Assembly: GCA_027604505.1 (NCBI GenBank)
Contig: JADIIX010000061.1
Coordinates: forward strand, 1,382-65,381
Length of the DNA stretch: 64,000 nucleotides
Reading direction: 5' to 3'
DNA from: Gonapodya sp. JEL0774
Lineage: Eukaryota; Monoblepharomycota; Monoblepharidomycetes; Monoblepharidales; Gonapodyaceae
Below are positions 52,450 to 63,456 of the stretch, in pieces (the stretch's first letter is position 1; every line of letters begins with the position of its first letter). The notes under the pieces were generated by a model. It did not search any database and was not told the DNA's origin. It saw only the letters and a list, made by a program, of their open reading frames with translations. Made by a program: the position numbers and the translations under genes.

Positions 52450-53654
52450 ATGGCAAACTTTTATTCTCTCAACTTGCTGGATACGCTTCCTAATGAGCTC
52501 TGTGCTCGGATCTTATCAGCATTGCCCTTCTCCTCATTAACGCTCGTAGCGTCGTCCTCTTCCTCCCTCCGCCGCTTCATTTTCTCTGAGCCATCGCTCC
52601 TCTCCGTCATTGATTTTTACGACAGCCAGTTTTCGCTCTCTGAACACACTACATCGTTGAACATTGACAAAGTGACAGACAAAACGATACAGATTCTCAT
52701 CAGGTCACTCAAGCTGTATGGGTCATGTTCTTTTGTCAAAAAACTGGTATTGGATGGAAGCAAGGTGACCATGCGTGGCGTGCGGGTCGCGCTCAATGAA
52801 CTGGACGAACTCGTGGAGTTGTCCGTGCACCATTGCGACCAGGTCATTTTTTCGGAGCTGGACCTGAGGGAAATCTACACGACGTACTTGGATGTGCCTG
52901 TTGGTGCAGGCTCGGCTCTCGCGAAACCGAATTTTCAAGGATCACTCGATTTATGGGGTGTCCGTCCACCGCCCACCAAGCGAACCCTGCTGCGTCTGGG
53001 CATTTACGGTGTCAACTTTTTGAACTTGGTTCTTGCAGATGGTAAGGTCTCCTGGATGTCAGCAAGCGTCGGAAAAATGAGGTCGTTGCAGCTACCCGTG
53101 GGATTCCTGACAGCACCGAAATGCGTTGTCCCGCGGTGTAGATATGAAGCGACAGGGGAGGGCGGATTGGGAGGAAGATGTGAAACTTGTGGAGTAAAGA
53201 GCTATGGTGGGTCTGTAGAGGATGGTTACCGGGGAGGGAAGCGTCTGCCTCAAGCTTATGAATGCCACACCAATACCAAAGCTTGTTCCTACCATATGGC
53301 GCTTTCTGCACCCCGAATGTGTAGTTTCTGCCTGGGCTCGCTCCCCGGATGCGCTTGGTGCGATCTCGACTTGCTTGCTCTCTCTGACGTACAAGGAAGC
53401 ATTTGCAGTAACTGCTTCCGGGGATTCGTATGTGCAAGGTGCTCTCCTCCCTCCAGTGAGTACTTTCTTGACACAACGTCACTAGTTGGGAGGATGTTAT
53501 TCTCTGTTTCCCCATCTTGAATCGAGGAACTTTCCGCACTTCATTCACGTTTCCGTTGTATCTTCTAGCTCTTTATACTCACACTGACTCGAAATTGTGC
53601 GATTTGTGCTTCCGAGTGGGAGAACGTGTGGAGAGCAGGACTTTCTGGTCGTGA
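52450..53654 (+). CDS. F-box protein with cysteine-rich C-terminal zinc-binding region
   Basis: Exons 52450-53455 and 53569-53654 give 363 residues. The start MANFYSLNLLDTLPNELCAR leads into an F-box (LPNELCARILSALPFSSLTL), the Skp1-binding module of SCF ubiquitin ligases. A leucine-rich middle (FVKKLVLDGSKVTMRG, ELSVHHCDQVIFSELDL) resembles irregular LRRs. The C-terminal third has many Cys/His pairs: CVVPRCRYE, GRCETCG, CSFCLGSLPGCAWCDLD, SICSNCFRGFVCARC and, in exon 2, SKLCDLCFR, suggesting two or more zinc sites. The final intron (53456-53568) is needed to reach the last CxxC. Within SCF it would recruit substrates, which are unknown. Confidence 0.7.
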
Positions 53655-53863
53655 ACGGATGGGAAGACTACCACGTAGCGTAAAGGTTTGAGCGTACAAG
53701 TTCGTGCAAGGACTTCTTCTTTCGCATGGTTTTTGAGATCAAAAGTTTGTTCCTTTGAGGCAAATAAATCATTTTGGCGAGGCTTGGCTGAGGCCGGATC
53801 TGCGTTCCAAATACGGCAAAAAATCCGTGATCCTCCTCCGCTTTTCATATAGAGGAATCCCTG

Positions 53864-55610
53864 ATGCATTTCCCATTTGCCCGAACACGGTCGAGTGTCA
53901 TTCGCCTCGGCATCGCCCTATCCGCCGTCTTCCTGTCTCTGCTTCCGTCGTTGGGCCACACTCGCTCGTCCAGAATTGTGGCTCGACAAATTATCCTGAA
54001 CCCCAAATCAAACAATCACACACTTTCCATCGATGGGATCACCATCGATAGCATAGTCGCTTTTGGGGACTCGTTGACAGATATCGGTGGGTGTGGCTTC
54101 AACAGGTTCTTCCCTTGTCTCGCCCTCTTACACTCATTTCCAAATGAATCGTACTCCCATGCTTTTGATGACTGATGCACGACACTTGACATTGGGTACT
54201 ACGACGCTTTCATCATTCTTACTTCCTTCAGGGAGCTTTTTCCTCGAGAGTGACGGTATCCCGTCGAGTCCCTACTTTAATGGCCGATATTCAAATGGAC
54301 CTCTCTACATTGAGTACATGGCCAATAAAACGGGAGCAACACTCGTCAATTTTGCGTTCGCTGGAGCTACAACCGGCTCTTCTGGGAACAAAGTGAGCGA
54401 GATAGCGCATCAGAATCTTTGCCGAGTCTGACAGAGGGTTTCCTAATCATACAGACCGTAATGAATCTTCCAGCTGCTAATGCGATCACCGTTGATACGC
54501 TTAGTCTTTCTGGACAGGTCGAGCTTTACCTCTCAGAGCCGTACGTTGTGATTGAAATATGCCGATGTCATAAGGCAAAGAATCATCCATCCACACACCC
54601 GTTCAATTAAACTCTACCAGAAACACTATTGAAAACAAGGGAACAGTTCACCTTATCAACATAGGCATGTTTGATTACATCGACTACCTTACGGCAATCG
54701 CTTCTGGGGGCGCAGGCGCATCCAATACCGAGGCCATCACAACCTCTGTGGTGTCAAACATCACTGCAGCTATCACTCGCCTGAACACGCAAGGGGCGAA
54801 TACCTTTGTGATTGTTGGCTTATCAGACCTCTCTATTCTCCCCGTGAGTTCAAGTTGCTATTAGTTGCTATGTCGCTACAAAGAAGCTCTAATCAAAGAT
54901 GCCCCCCCACCAACTCTTCAGATCGTGAACAATGTCCAAAAATTATCATCTGCTGTGGGAACTTTGTTCACCTCGTCTTTGGCTGAAATCACCTCGAAAC
55001 ACAACAGCAAACTTCAAGCTGCTTTGACGACTTTTGCCGCTTCTTCGGGCTCTTCCTCGAGTGGTCTTCGCGTGAGGTTCATAAACATGGCCTCGGACGC
55101 GACTGTGACCGCCGCGCGCGCCAAGTTTTCGGCGGTCACTGAGTGTTTGTCATCATCGAAAGTGGGACTGGACCTGTGAGTTCACGATTTCCGCAAAGTT
55201 TTAGTTGTAGTAACACGCGCTTTAACACTTCCATCAGTGCTGGTCCTTACACGGCTTGCACTGATCCAGCGGCGCACTGGTTTTGGGACTACTTGCACCC
55301 CACCACCCAAGGTTGGTGCGATCATTGTTCATAGCCAGCTGTTCCACGTCGTTAACTCCTTACTTCAACTGAACCCCCATGTGTAGCGCACAGTGCCATC
55401 GCGGATGTTATAATTTCCCAACTCCAGACCGTTGCATCGTCTGTTGCTGGATCTCCCCCAAGCCCTTCGGCCGCGAGTCCGTCTTCAGTGAGTTCTCCTA
55501 CCGCTGCCTCCCCGAGTGCGAAGTCAGGAGGGGCAATGAGGAGCAGGGGGTGGGCGGAAGTGATTGCTGGACTTACGATCGGAGGCGTTGCAACCAGTTT
55601 ATTCTTATGA
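53864..55610 (+). CDS. Secreted GDSL/SGNH-type esterase with GPI-like C-terminus
   Basis: Seven exons (53864-54086, 54232-54392, 54455-54540, 54621-54843, 54922-55175, 55238-55311, 55387-55610) give 414 residues. An N-terminal signal peptide (IRLGIALSAVFLSLLPSLG) precedes the block I motif IVAFGDSLTDIG with the nucleophile Ser. FAFAGATTGS supplies the Gly block, and DPAAHWFWDYLHPTTQ supplies the catalytic Asp and His. At block III the usual G-x-N-D reads IGMFDYIDYL, so the oxyanion-hole Asn is Phe. After the catalytic domain a Ser/Pro/Ala linker ends in a hydrophobic tail (VIAGLTIGGVATSLFL), which looks like a GPI-attachment signal. Relatives are fungal carbohydrate or lipid esterases (CE16-like). 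Whether the enzyme is active without the Asn is uncertain. Confidence 0.8.
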
Positions 55611-55929
55611 AGTCGCCAATTTTGGACAGCATTCCAGCTACATACAAGTTATTCGTAATTACATCAACAGTGTAAACAAATTCTAGCATTTCATATTAAA
55701 TGATTATGCGACTGAACCGGTCCTACTTTCTTGCGGTCTGTCCGTTGATGACGTTTTTAAATTTCAAATGTCGCAATGACTCCGACTTCCTAAATTTCCC
55801 AACGGTGTGTATGAGATCAGGAAGCAGATTATGGTTCGACGAGGGGTGGAAGTCTTCGCGAGTGGTCTTCGCAACGTAGGAAGTATATATAACTCAAGAC
55901 AACTCCAAACGCATTCCATTTCCGACAAT
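55611..55929. other. Intergenic region
   Basis: Short spacer upstream of the first PY-motif gene, with a TATA-like tatataa at about 55885. Confidence 0.35.
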
Positions 55930-57433
55930 ATGTCCAACGCAGACGGAAAATCGGCAGGAGATTCACCGCAGACACTGAATCCATCACCTCAGGGACTGAC
56001 AGGAGAAAATGGCTTGATCTACTATCACGAATACATGCAGTCCATTCCGGAAAACACTGCACTTCCTCCATTGCCTCAAGAAGCTTTGATGGCGCCCCCA
56101 AATATGGCACCACCGCCAACATATGAAGAAGCTATTCAGATTTCGAATCGAGGAGTCCCTCCGCCGGGAATGGATATGTCCAAGATCTCTCCGTCAGTTC
56201 CTTCACCTCAAGACGCAGGATCTCCTAGCACTCCGACCAACAACGCTGTGATGCCACCACAAGGAGTAGGATTTACGTCTCAGCCACCGCCATATTACGA
56301 TGTTTCTGTGGTCCCTAAAGGTGAGTTCCTGATCTCCAGTAGTTGTTTCTTTGATAAATCAACAGATTCCACTCTATTTGGAGGTTTCATCATGTTCCAG
56401 GGACAGCAGCCCACTTTTGCGGGTCCAAGTCTGGTGGAAATCGAGCACAACAGTGATGGGGTCCGTGTTACTCCGCCCACACGGGCGAGGGAAAGAACCT
56501 CACATAATCTCCCTTAACCCTTTGCCACCGTTTTAAAGGATGTAAAGACTTTCTCTCCACTCACCGCGACAAATGCAGAAGCCTTGTTTCACTTTTTCCT
56601 CACTTACGCAGACAGGCCACTGGTTTTTGTACAGATCTGTGGCACACATACCGAGCACTACACGACGGTCGAGCATTACACGGATTCCAACGGACACCAC
56701 CATACCCGGCATGTGCAACATACGCGAACGGTCACAGATTTTGACTTTCGAATGGTGAGTTGGCGGCTTATCTTCCCTGAATATAATATGTGAGCTGACT
56801 TTATGCAATGTCATAAGGACGTTTCAAATTACTTTTCGCCTCAATGGTCGTCACTCGTTGCAGTTCAGAGCTCCCCGCAAGTGGCATCCAGAACGATTGA
56901 GGAGGTGTTGCAAGAATTCACACAGTCGGAAAACAAACTCAAGGAAATTCATATGAGAAAACAAGCTCGATGGGACTACGATCAGTTGAGTCCCGCATTG
57001 GTGGCGGCAGTCCGGTCCACGGGCTACATGGGACACGTTAGCGTGACATTCCCCACGAGCAGAGACAAGGTAACAATAACACTCGATTCTGATGCGTTTG
57101 CCAGATAATCAGATTATTGCGATGCATAGGTCAGCGCCAAGTCTCCAAATGCTCTTGCCCGGGCTGCAGATTCATGTCTTGTGAAAACATTATGTGTTCT
57201 TACATGCCTTTGCTTGATTTTTTGGCCAATCAAGGTCTGTGCTCCGTATTCTCTGCACTTCTCAATTCCCTGCTCATCTTCCGTCAATGAAGCTCATGTA
57301 CAGGAAGAAGGTTGATGCCCTCGTACTTGAGTTTCTTCCTCTAGCTCCTGGAAGTGTCTTTTATCAACGCAACTACTTCAACATCATTAATTCCGTCTTC
57401 GCGCGTCTCTGTGGGACGACCATCGCGTACTAA
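55930..57433 (+). CDS. PY-motif membrane protein, copy A of a tandem pair, unknown function
   Basis: Six exons (55930-56320, 56366-56460, 56539-56754, 56818-57069, 57130-57234, 57293-57433) give 399 residues. The N-terminal third is disordered and Pro-rich with WW-binding PPxY motifs (PPPTYEEA; QPPPYYDV). A folded middle begins near PTFAGPSLVEIEHNSDG and includes a His-rich strand region (GTHTEHYTTVEHYTDSNGHH) and VTDFDFRMDVSNYFSPQW. A conserved segment TIEEVLQEFTQSENKLKEIH with KQARWDYDQLSPALVAAVRS follows. One transmembrane helix (CLVKTLCVLTCLCLIFWPI) is followed by YRKKVDALVLEFLPLAPGSV. I do not recognise a named family. The architecture recalls membrane adaptors that recruit Nedd4/Rsp5 ligases. 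Three introns end in AAG and the first is only 45 nt. Confidence 0.72.
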
Positions 57434-57583
57434 CCGAGTAGTATAAAACACAGATTTATCACTACCCTGCAATATATATGTAGTTCTTTCTATATGCATT
57501 TTCTCTTTTCTGATTTGTCTCATCAACAGCGTTCCAGCTGTGGCCTTGATGCATCCGATCATCACGCTCGGCGGAATGCAAAA

Positions 57584-59350
57584 ATGCAAACAGATTCCCC
57601 CGACACGGCCTTTGTACCATCTCCAGTCTCTCCCGTCACTGCGCATCCTCTTGTCGCGTGGGTCGAAGCGCTCAATCCTATTGAACACGAATTCAAATCA
57701 ACGAATTTCTGCCATTCAAACGATTGAAGCTATCAAGCAGACCATGCTGATGTACATTATCCCGCACTCCCTCCGCCACCTCCGGAAGCATTTATGGCGC
57801 CACCGAATGTTCAGCAACCGCCATCGTACGAAAAAGCGATGCATATAGCGAACGCGCCCCCAACTCAGGATCCGCGGCAGGATCCGCTGCAAACTGCACC
57901 ATTACCACCTAGTAATGTTGTCCAGCCCATGTTCGGCGGAAACGGGTCATACGTAGTCACTCTCCCAACCATCTCATTTGAGATGAGCCGGGTACCCCAA
58001 CGTGAGAGACAGTTCATGATATATGCTCTATCGGCACCAACGCTTGAACAGTGGACGGTCCGTTTGATAAGAATACGTTATGCTTTGGGACCAAAAGCCG
58101 AACTTTGATGGTCCAAGCAGAGTGGAAATCGAGCGCAGTGGTGACGCGGTGAGTAGCAGCACTGAAACGGGCGTAACGAACATCAATCGCCCCACAAACA
58201 AATCCTTGTTTGTCTTGTTACAAGGATGTTCGAACTTACGACGTGCGAACTGCATTTGATCCTGACGAGCTATTGCATTACTTCCTGACGTGAGCTTCGA
58301 TTGAAGTCAAACGGAAGGCTTGTTAACCCAGAGTCTCACTTCTTTCATTAATCATAACAGATACTCGGTAAGGGGCATTTATCCACAGTGTAACCACGAT
58401 GGGATATTTGCTGAACTTCCTATGACTCTCAGGACAGACCGCAACTGTTTGTGAAGATGGAAGGCACTCACACAGGTTTGCTGAAGACTCTTGAGGACGT
58501 CTCAATTGGTTTAAAACACTGTTTTCCTTTCAGAGCACTGGACTGAGTATGAAAGCTGTGCGTTGTTGCGCTGTGCTGGCAGTTTCTTCTTTCTTCAACA
58601 TTTCTATCTCATACTCAATAGACACTGACGGCCAAGGGAACCGTCACACACGACCAGTCCACAGGCAGCGCGTAGTCACGGATTTCAACATCAGTATGGA
58701 TGCATCCAGCTACATTCACCCGCAGTGGACCCACATGGCTGCAATCCAAGGCTACCACCAAAATAAGCCGTTCAACGTCCCCACCAAGACCATCCGGGAA
58801 GTTCTCACAGAGTACACAAACAGTGACAATATTCTCAAAGAGATTCACTTGAGGAAGCAAATCCGGTGGGATTTCGATTCTCTTACACCAGCTCTAGTAG
58901 TCGCAGTCCGGAATGCGGGTTATGGGGGTCATATTAGGTATGTGTATGTGATGACCACCGAAACCGCGCCACAATCCCATCTATTTCGCATCCATACACA
59001 AGCGTTACCTATCCAACCAAAAACGATTCTGTGACGGCCAAAGCGCCAAACTTTGTCGCGAGAGCGACTGACAGCTGTCTTGTTAAGACTCTTTGTGTTG
59101 TGACATGTCTTTGCATATGTAGGTCTGACTATTTTCAAGCGATGAAGTTGTTTTGTTTCGTCGAAGTTGCCCCGTGCTTCACCGTAATTTAGGTTTCTGG
59201 CCGGCGTGGATCCTCTACCGCAAGAAGGTTGACGCGCTCATAATCGAGTTCCCTGCCGTCGCACCTGGCAGTGTTTTCTACCAACGAAATTATTACAATA
59301 TTGTTGCAGCTGTCGCCCGGAGACAGTTTGGACAGATCGTGACTTATTGA
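57584..59350 (+). CDS. PY-motif membrane protein, copy B of a tandem pair, unknown function
   Basis: Ten exons (57584-57657, 57730-58001, 58072-58148, 58225-58289, 58361-58367, 58433-58475, 58534-58557, 58622-58937, 59003-59118, 59193-59350) give 383 residues aligned end to end with copy A. Matching blocks include ALPPPPEAFMAPPNVQQPPS(Y), FDGPSRVEIERSGDA, DPDELLHYFLTYSDRPQLFV, TIREVLTEYTNSDNILKEIH, RWDFDSLTPALVVAVRNAGY, DSCLVKTLCVVTCLCI and YRKKVDALIIEFPAVAPGSV. Only one clear PPxY remains (PPSY). Exon 5 is 7 nt and is needed to spell TYS where A has TYA without introns. At VTDFNISMDASSY the copy lacks an intron that A has. Divergence is substantial, so the duplication is not recent. Confidence 0.7.
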
Positions 59351-59503
59351 ATTACATACACTGGTGTGGGGAATTGCCTTTCGGATCTACAATCAATTCA
59401 TCAAACATAGCACTATGTCTCCATCGAACCAAGACCTCACGGTTATGTGGTTTGAAACATGAGACGCCATACAATACGAGTATTACTATCACATCAATAC
59501 AGA

Positions 59504-61493
59504 TTAAAATGCGCCGATCCTCATGCTCTCGTCCCGCTTTGGCAGAATTGATGCCAATGACCCACTCGGAGCCAAAAGTCCTGACGCGAATGCAAGAGAA
59601 GGCGCTGGACCCTGTACGTCAATGGTCGGGGCCTGAGTCGCTACGTTATTGCGCCCAAGTACGACCATGGGTATGAATCCAACCATTCCTGTTCTCTTGT
59701 TGCTTCCTACAACACCGTGGATGAAGACCTCATTAGTTATGAGTTTCGGCGAGTAATTCACTGCGACAGTCACCTCGCGCCCAAGAGTCGGGTAAGACGC
59801 AATCGACGTAGACCTGATCACCAACGGTGACGGAAAGTTCGTCGGGCTGCTGTGCGGTGTATGTCACTATCGCAACAAAGAGCTGTGGGGTGGGGGACCG
59901 TTTCTATAAGTACATGGGACAATGGCAAATGAATCCAATCCCACCCACATCCTGCAACAATGTAACCGTCCCAATGGGCGCCCGCGCCACTTGAGATCCG
60001 GTTACAAGAGGCTGCTCCCCTCGAGACATCTCTGAAAATCCGCTCATGCTCCCTACAGATCCTCGTGACGGAGCCCTCTGTGAGGGGCCACGCGAAGGTG
60101 CTCGTTGCGACGGACCCCGCGAGGGCGCTCGCTGAGACTGACCCCGCGAAGGAGCACGCTGCGAAGGTGCTCGCTGTGATTGAGAATACCCATCTCGAAC
60201 GGAGGGACCGTGGGAGAGGGTTTGAGGGGAGGAAGTTGCGAACGAGTACATGTCCGGGGGAGCACCGCTCGAGACAGAACCGTAATCGTACATGCCGTCC
60301 GGAGCGTGGGAAGGAAGGATTTGGCCACCTGCGGTGACGAGGGTGACACTGTTGTCAAATGGTTGTGCAAACGGCTGAACAAAGCTTGCACCCATTGTAT
60401 TGCGCCGTTGAGGGCCCGAAAATTGGGAGGATGGAGTAGACCTCATGGTGTTGTTCCGCTTCGGGGTGATGTCGCGGTCTTCGGATGTATCCCATCGTTT
60501 GCTGGGTTTCATGTCGTAGTCGCTGTAAGGTCCTTGGCGAGCACTTTGTCGTCTCCGGTAGAGAATTATCATCCCCGCAGCAGCGACGATAAAGGCACCG
60601 GCGCCAACGATGCCACCTATCAAGGCAGTGTTCGAACCTGACTCAGGGGCGGCGTTTGCGGCAACGGTTGGAGAGGAGGACTTTGTGGTGGTCACTTTGC
60701 GGGATGTCGTACTCGCGGTCATGGTGCCATCAGTTGTTTGATCCATTGTGGAGGAGGTGTCTGTTGTCACTTCGGGAACGGGAGTTGGCGAGGCGACGGG
60801 AGCTGGTGCAGATGTCGGGGCGACGTCGGGCGGGGGTGGAGCCGCGGAAGTTGCAACAGCCTGTGAGCTCGTTGCCACTTGAGCTGGGGTTGTAGTCACA
60901 GCTGCCGCGGAGGAGGTCCGTTGTACTGAGGAGGATGATGCCGGCGAGGAAGTTGGGGAACGAGATGCGGTGGATCCGGATGTCACGACAGATGCTGAAG
61001 AGGTCGCAGTTGGGACATCAGAACTTCCAGTGGACATTGTACTGTTGGCATCCTGGCGGGCAACCAAGATATGCGCTGGTGGGTGACCTGACGGGTGAAC
61101 ATATTTCAGAAAAGGATCTGAGCCAGAAGTCCCCCAGAGAGAGATCCAAGGTAAACCAGGAGCAAAATATGAAAACGCTCCTGTGTTGGGTCTTTGAATC
61201 TGAAACAACTCATCCAGACCTGCATCTCGTCCTTGAGGCCACCTCCAAAAAGAGATATACATCCAATATTCACGAGCGGGAAGACTGAACCCTCTCGAAA
61301 TAAAAGACAAAGGGCCAAAAACGATGTCTTCGTTCCGAACTTGAACGACCATTGCCAACTCACCTTGGAAATCGATGCCCGTTTCCTCAGTGCCGCCCCA
61401 CCATGATGCCTTCGCCCCTCCCAAGACTGACGCCAAGACTGCGAGCACCAGAATCCACAACGCTCTCTTTCGGAGCCGGTGTGCAGTCACCAT
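59504..61493 (-). CDS. Fus1-like single-pass membrane protein with cytoplasmic SH3 domain
   Basis: The main exon runs from the ATG at 61493 to 59950, possibly with an intron beginning at GTGAGT near 61364, followed by 59882-59774 and 59706-59504. The N-terminus is a signal peptide (ALWILVLAVLASVLGGAKA). After a short ectodomain comes a long Ser/Thr/Ala/Pro stalk, suited to O-mannosylation. Then come a transmembrane helix (TALIGGIVGAGAFIVAAAG) and RRRQ. The cytoplasmic tail contains tandem SQRAPSRGP units and ends in an SH3 domain assembled over two introns: LFVAIVTYTAQQPDELSVTV, GDQVYVDCVLPDSWARG and TGMVGFIPMVVL. The layout matches yeast Fus1 and similar fungal SH3 sensor proteins. A role in surface signalling is inferred. 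Confidence 0.78.
60060..60180 (-). repeat. Short tandem repeat encoding SQRAPSRGP units
   Basis: Four to five imperfect units of about 27 nt encode S-Q-R-A-P-S-R-G-P in the cytoplasmic tail of the SH3 membrane protein. Such arrays change in length easily and provide Arg/Pro-rich, SH3-binding-like sequence next to the protein's own SH3. Confidence 0.7.
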
Positions 61494-62408
61494 TTTCGTA
61501 CGTTGGAGCCAAGCTCGTCAAATTCCCTGGAAACCCTTGCGGCCTCTGGCTGGATCTCAGTGCTCAGGATTACACCGTCGGGTAATCTGTTCACACACTT
61601 ATCCATAATTAGAAACACAACAAGCACCGCCAATCGTTTCATATATGTGGCATTTTTTCATTTCCATGTAAAGCTCTAATATTTTACAACCAAGTGGGCT
61701 CATTTCAGATACAATAGAACTTCTCTTCTTGTTATAGAACTGACATTCCTTCTCAAACGCTTACACTCCCCCCATGAACACTACCTGACCTGCTACTGAT
61801 AAATTTTCGGGTACGCATGCACAGTCATCTTATACTGGGACTGAGAAAATTGGAAAGCGGGGGTGTCCAGTCGTGCAAAGCTAGACCCGCCAACAACAAA
61901 CGACAATCCCTTGAGTCTGCAAGCCCAAGAACGTTCAGTCAAACAAGACTACGAACGTCTACGCTAGGGAACATGAAAGCAAATGCACCTCTTCTCTATT
62001 TGTGCTCTCTCATCTCCACAAGGACGGGATATCACTTCTTGCAGGTAACACATTGTGACCGGTTTCCTGATCTTTTGCGCTGCTCAAACTCCAATGGCAA
62101 CCTGTGCTAATTGCCTCTTTTGCAGTTCTAGGTTGATTCGTCGTCCGGGAGCACTATGTATTCTGTTGTGGGGTTATGTGAAGGCAGGAGACTGCGAGAG
62201 CTGCTGATCAAGATCCGATAGGACGCGCACGCATTTGAGTGCCCACCACCAATGTCTCATTGAACATTGGTGGTGTGTATTGACGCTTCGATATATACTT
62301 CCTATTTTAGTCAAACAATCATCTGATAGACTTTCCACCCCGTTCTGATCACCATAAAAATACTGAAGTAGTTTCCATAATTCGAGTACGATTAACTTTT
62401 CTTCGCGA
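61494..62408. other. Intergenic region
   Basis: Upstream of the SH3 membrane protein and downstream of the opsin. Short open frames only, nothing recognised. Confidence 0.45.
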
Positions 62409-63456
62409 TTAGACTGCTGGGGACACTGTGAGCCTTTCCGATGAACCCTCGCCGGATTCGAACTTCTCAACGCGCTCCCTGTTCATAAGGAGCCAAAATC
62501 CGAAACCAGCCTTGGCCGACACGTCCATGAGTGCGTACCTGAAAGGCAGAATGAAATGCGTTGAATGTCACATAATGGCACCCCGAAACGTTGACAATAC
62601 TTACAAGCCAACTTCCAACTCAAGGGAGATCGTGTTCGTACCCTCGGCGAGGACCCACACAACAGGGTAGATAGTCCACAGAATGAGGGTGAGAATCGAC
62701 AGCTGGTCAAACAGCCTTCCGTGAGCAGAGGACTTCGCGGCTGCCAAGGCTCGGGCGGGGTACACGAGCTCGTAGAGAATTCCGAGGTACGCGAAAGATC
62801 CAAATGCGAAGTAACCCCACTTGTAATTGTCTTGGGCAAGGCCGCCTGAAAAGAAACTGTGTATAAGATATCCGGTGGACGGACAGCAATGAATGAGTAC
62901 CAACCGAGAAGACCAGTCACAATCATGACCAAATCCAAAAAGATGGCCCAGAAGATAGAAACCTTGTCGGAACCAGCGAGGAGCATAAGATCCAACAGCA
63001 GCAGTGGAGTGGTGAGGGTCCAATCAATGTCTGTGAAGGAATTGAGTTGAATAGTGAGATCACGTGGAAGATGATGTGAAGTCAAAACTGGATCTCACAT
63101 CGCGCATAGTAGAAGTTTCGCGCGCCAGCAGGGACTGTTCCGTAGTCAGCCGCCATGGAGTAGTCTGTAAAGATTCTTGATCAACGCATGCTCACAACAA
63201 CAAGATCTCAGGTGCACCCACATGCAACGGCAGCAATCATGGTGATTGCGGCGGTAATGTAATGGAACAATCGCTGCTGCGATGGAAGTCGCGCAGCAAT
63301 CAAGAAGAACCACGTCGATGACAGGGTGAAAATGCCGAAAACACCCCAGAAGAACCCGTGTGCCGTGCTGGAAACCATCGGAGTGATGCCGACTTGCTGG
63401 AGAGTGTAGGTGTTTTCGGAGAAGACCTGTTGCAGCATGGAGTGATCCATGGTCAT
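62409..63456 (-). CDS. Microbial (type I) rhodopsin, CarO/NOP-1-like
   Basis: Five exons (63456-63222, 63164-63099, 63030-62905, 62845-62605, 62538-62409) join to 265 residues with seven hydrophobic segments, the size of a stand-alone opsin. Helix C reads YIDWTLTTPLLLLDLMLLAG, with Asp at both the proton-acceptor (D85) and proton-donor (D96) positions of bacteriorhodopsin. Helix F has WTIYPVVWVLAEGTN. Helix G has LMDVSAKAGFGFWLLM, where the Lys is the retinal Schiff-base residue. This pattern fits a green-light proton pump of the fungal CarO type more than a sensory rhodopsin. No guanylyl-cyclase domain follows, unlike the Blastocladiomycota fusions. Pumping activity is an inference from residues. 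Confidence 0.92.

Noticed and set aside
54844-54898. AAG acceptor for the fourth GDSL intron
   Set aside because: It puts the next exon out of phase. The CAG at 54919-54921 keeps phase 0 and was used instead.
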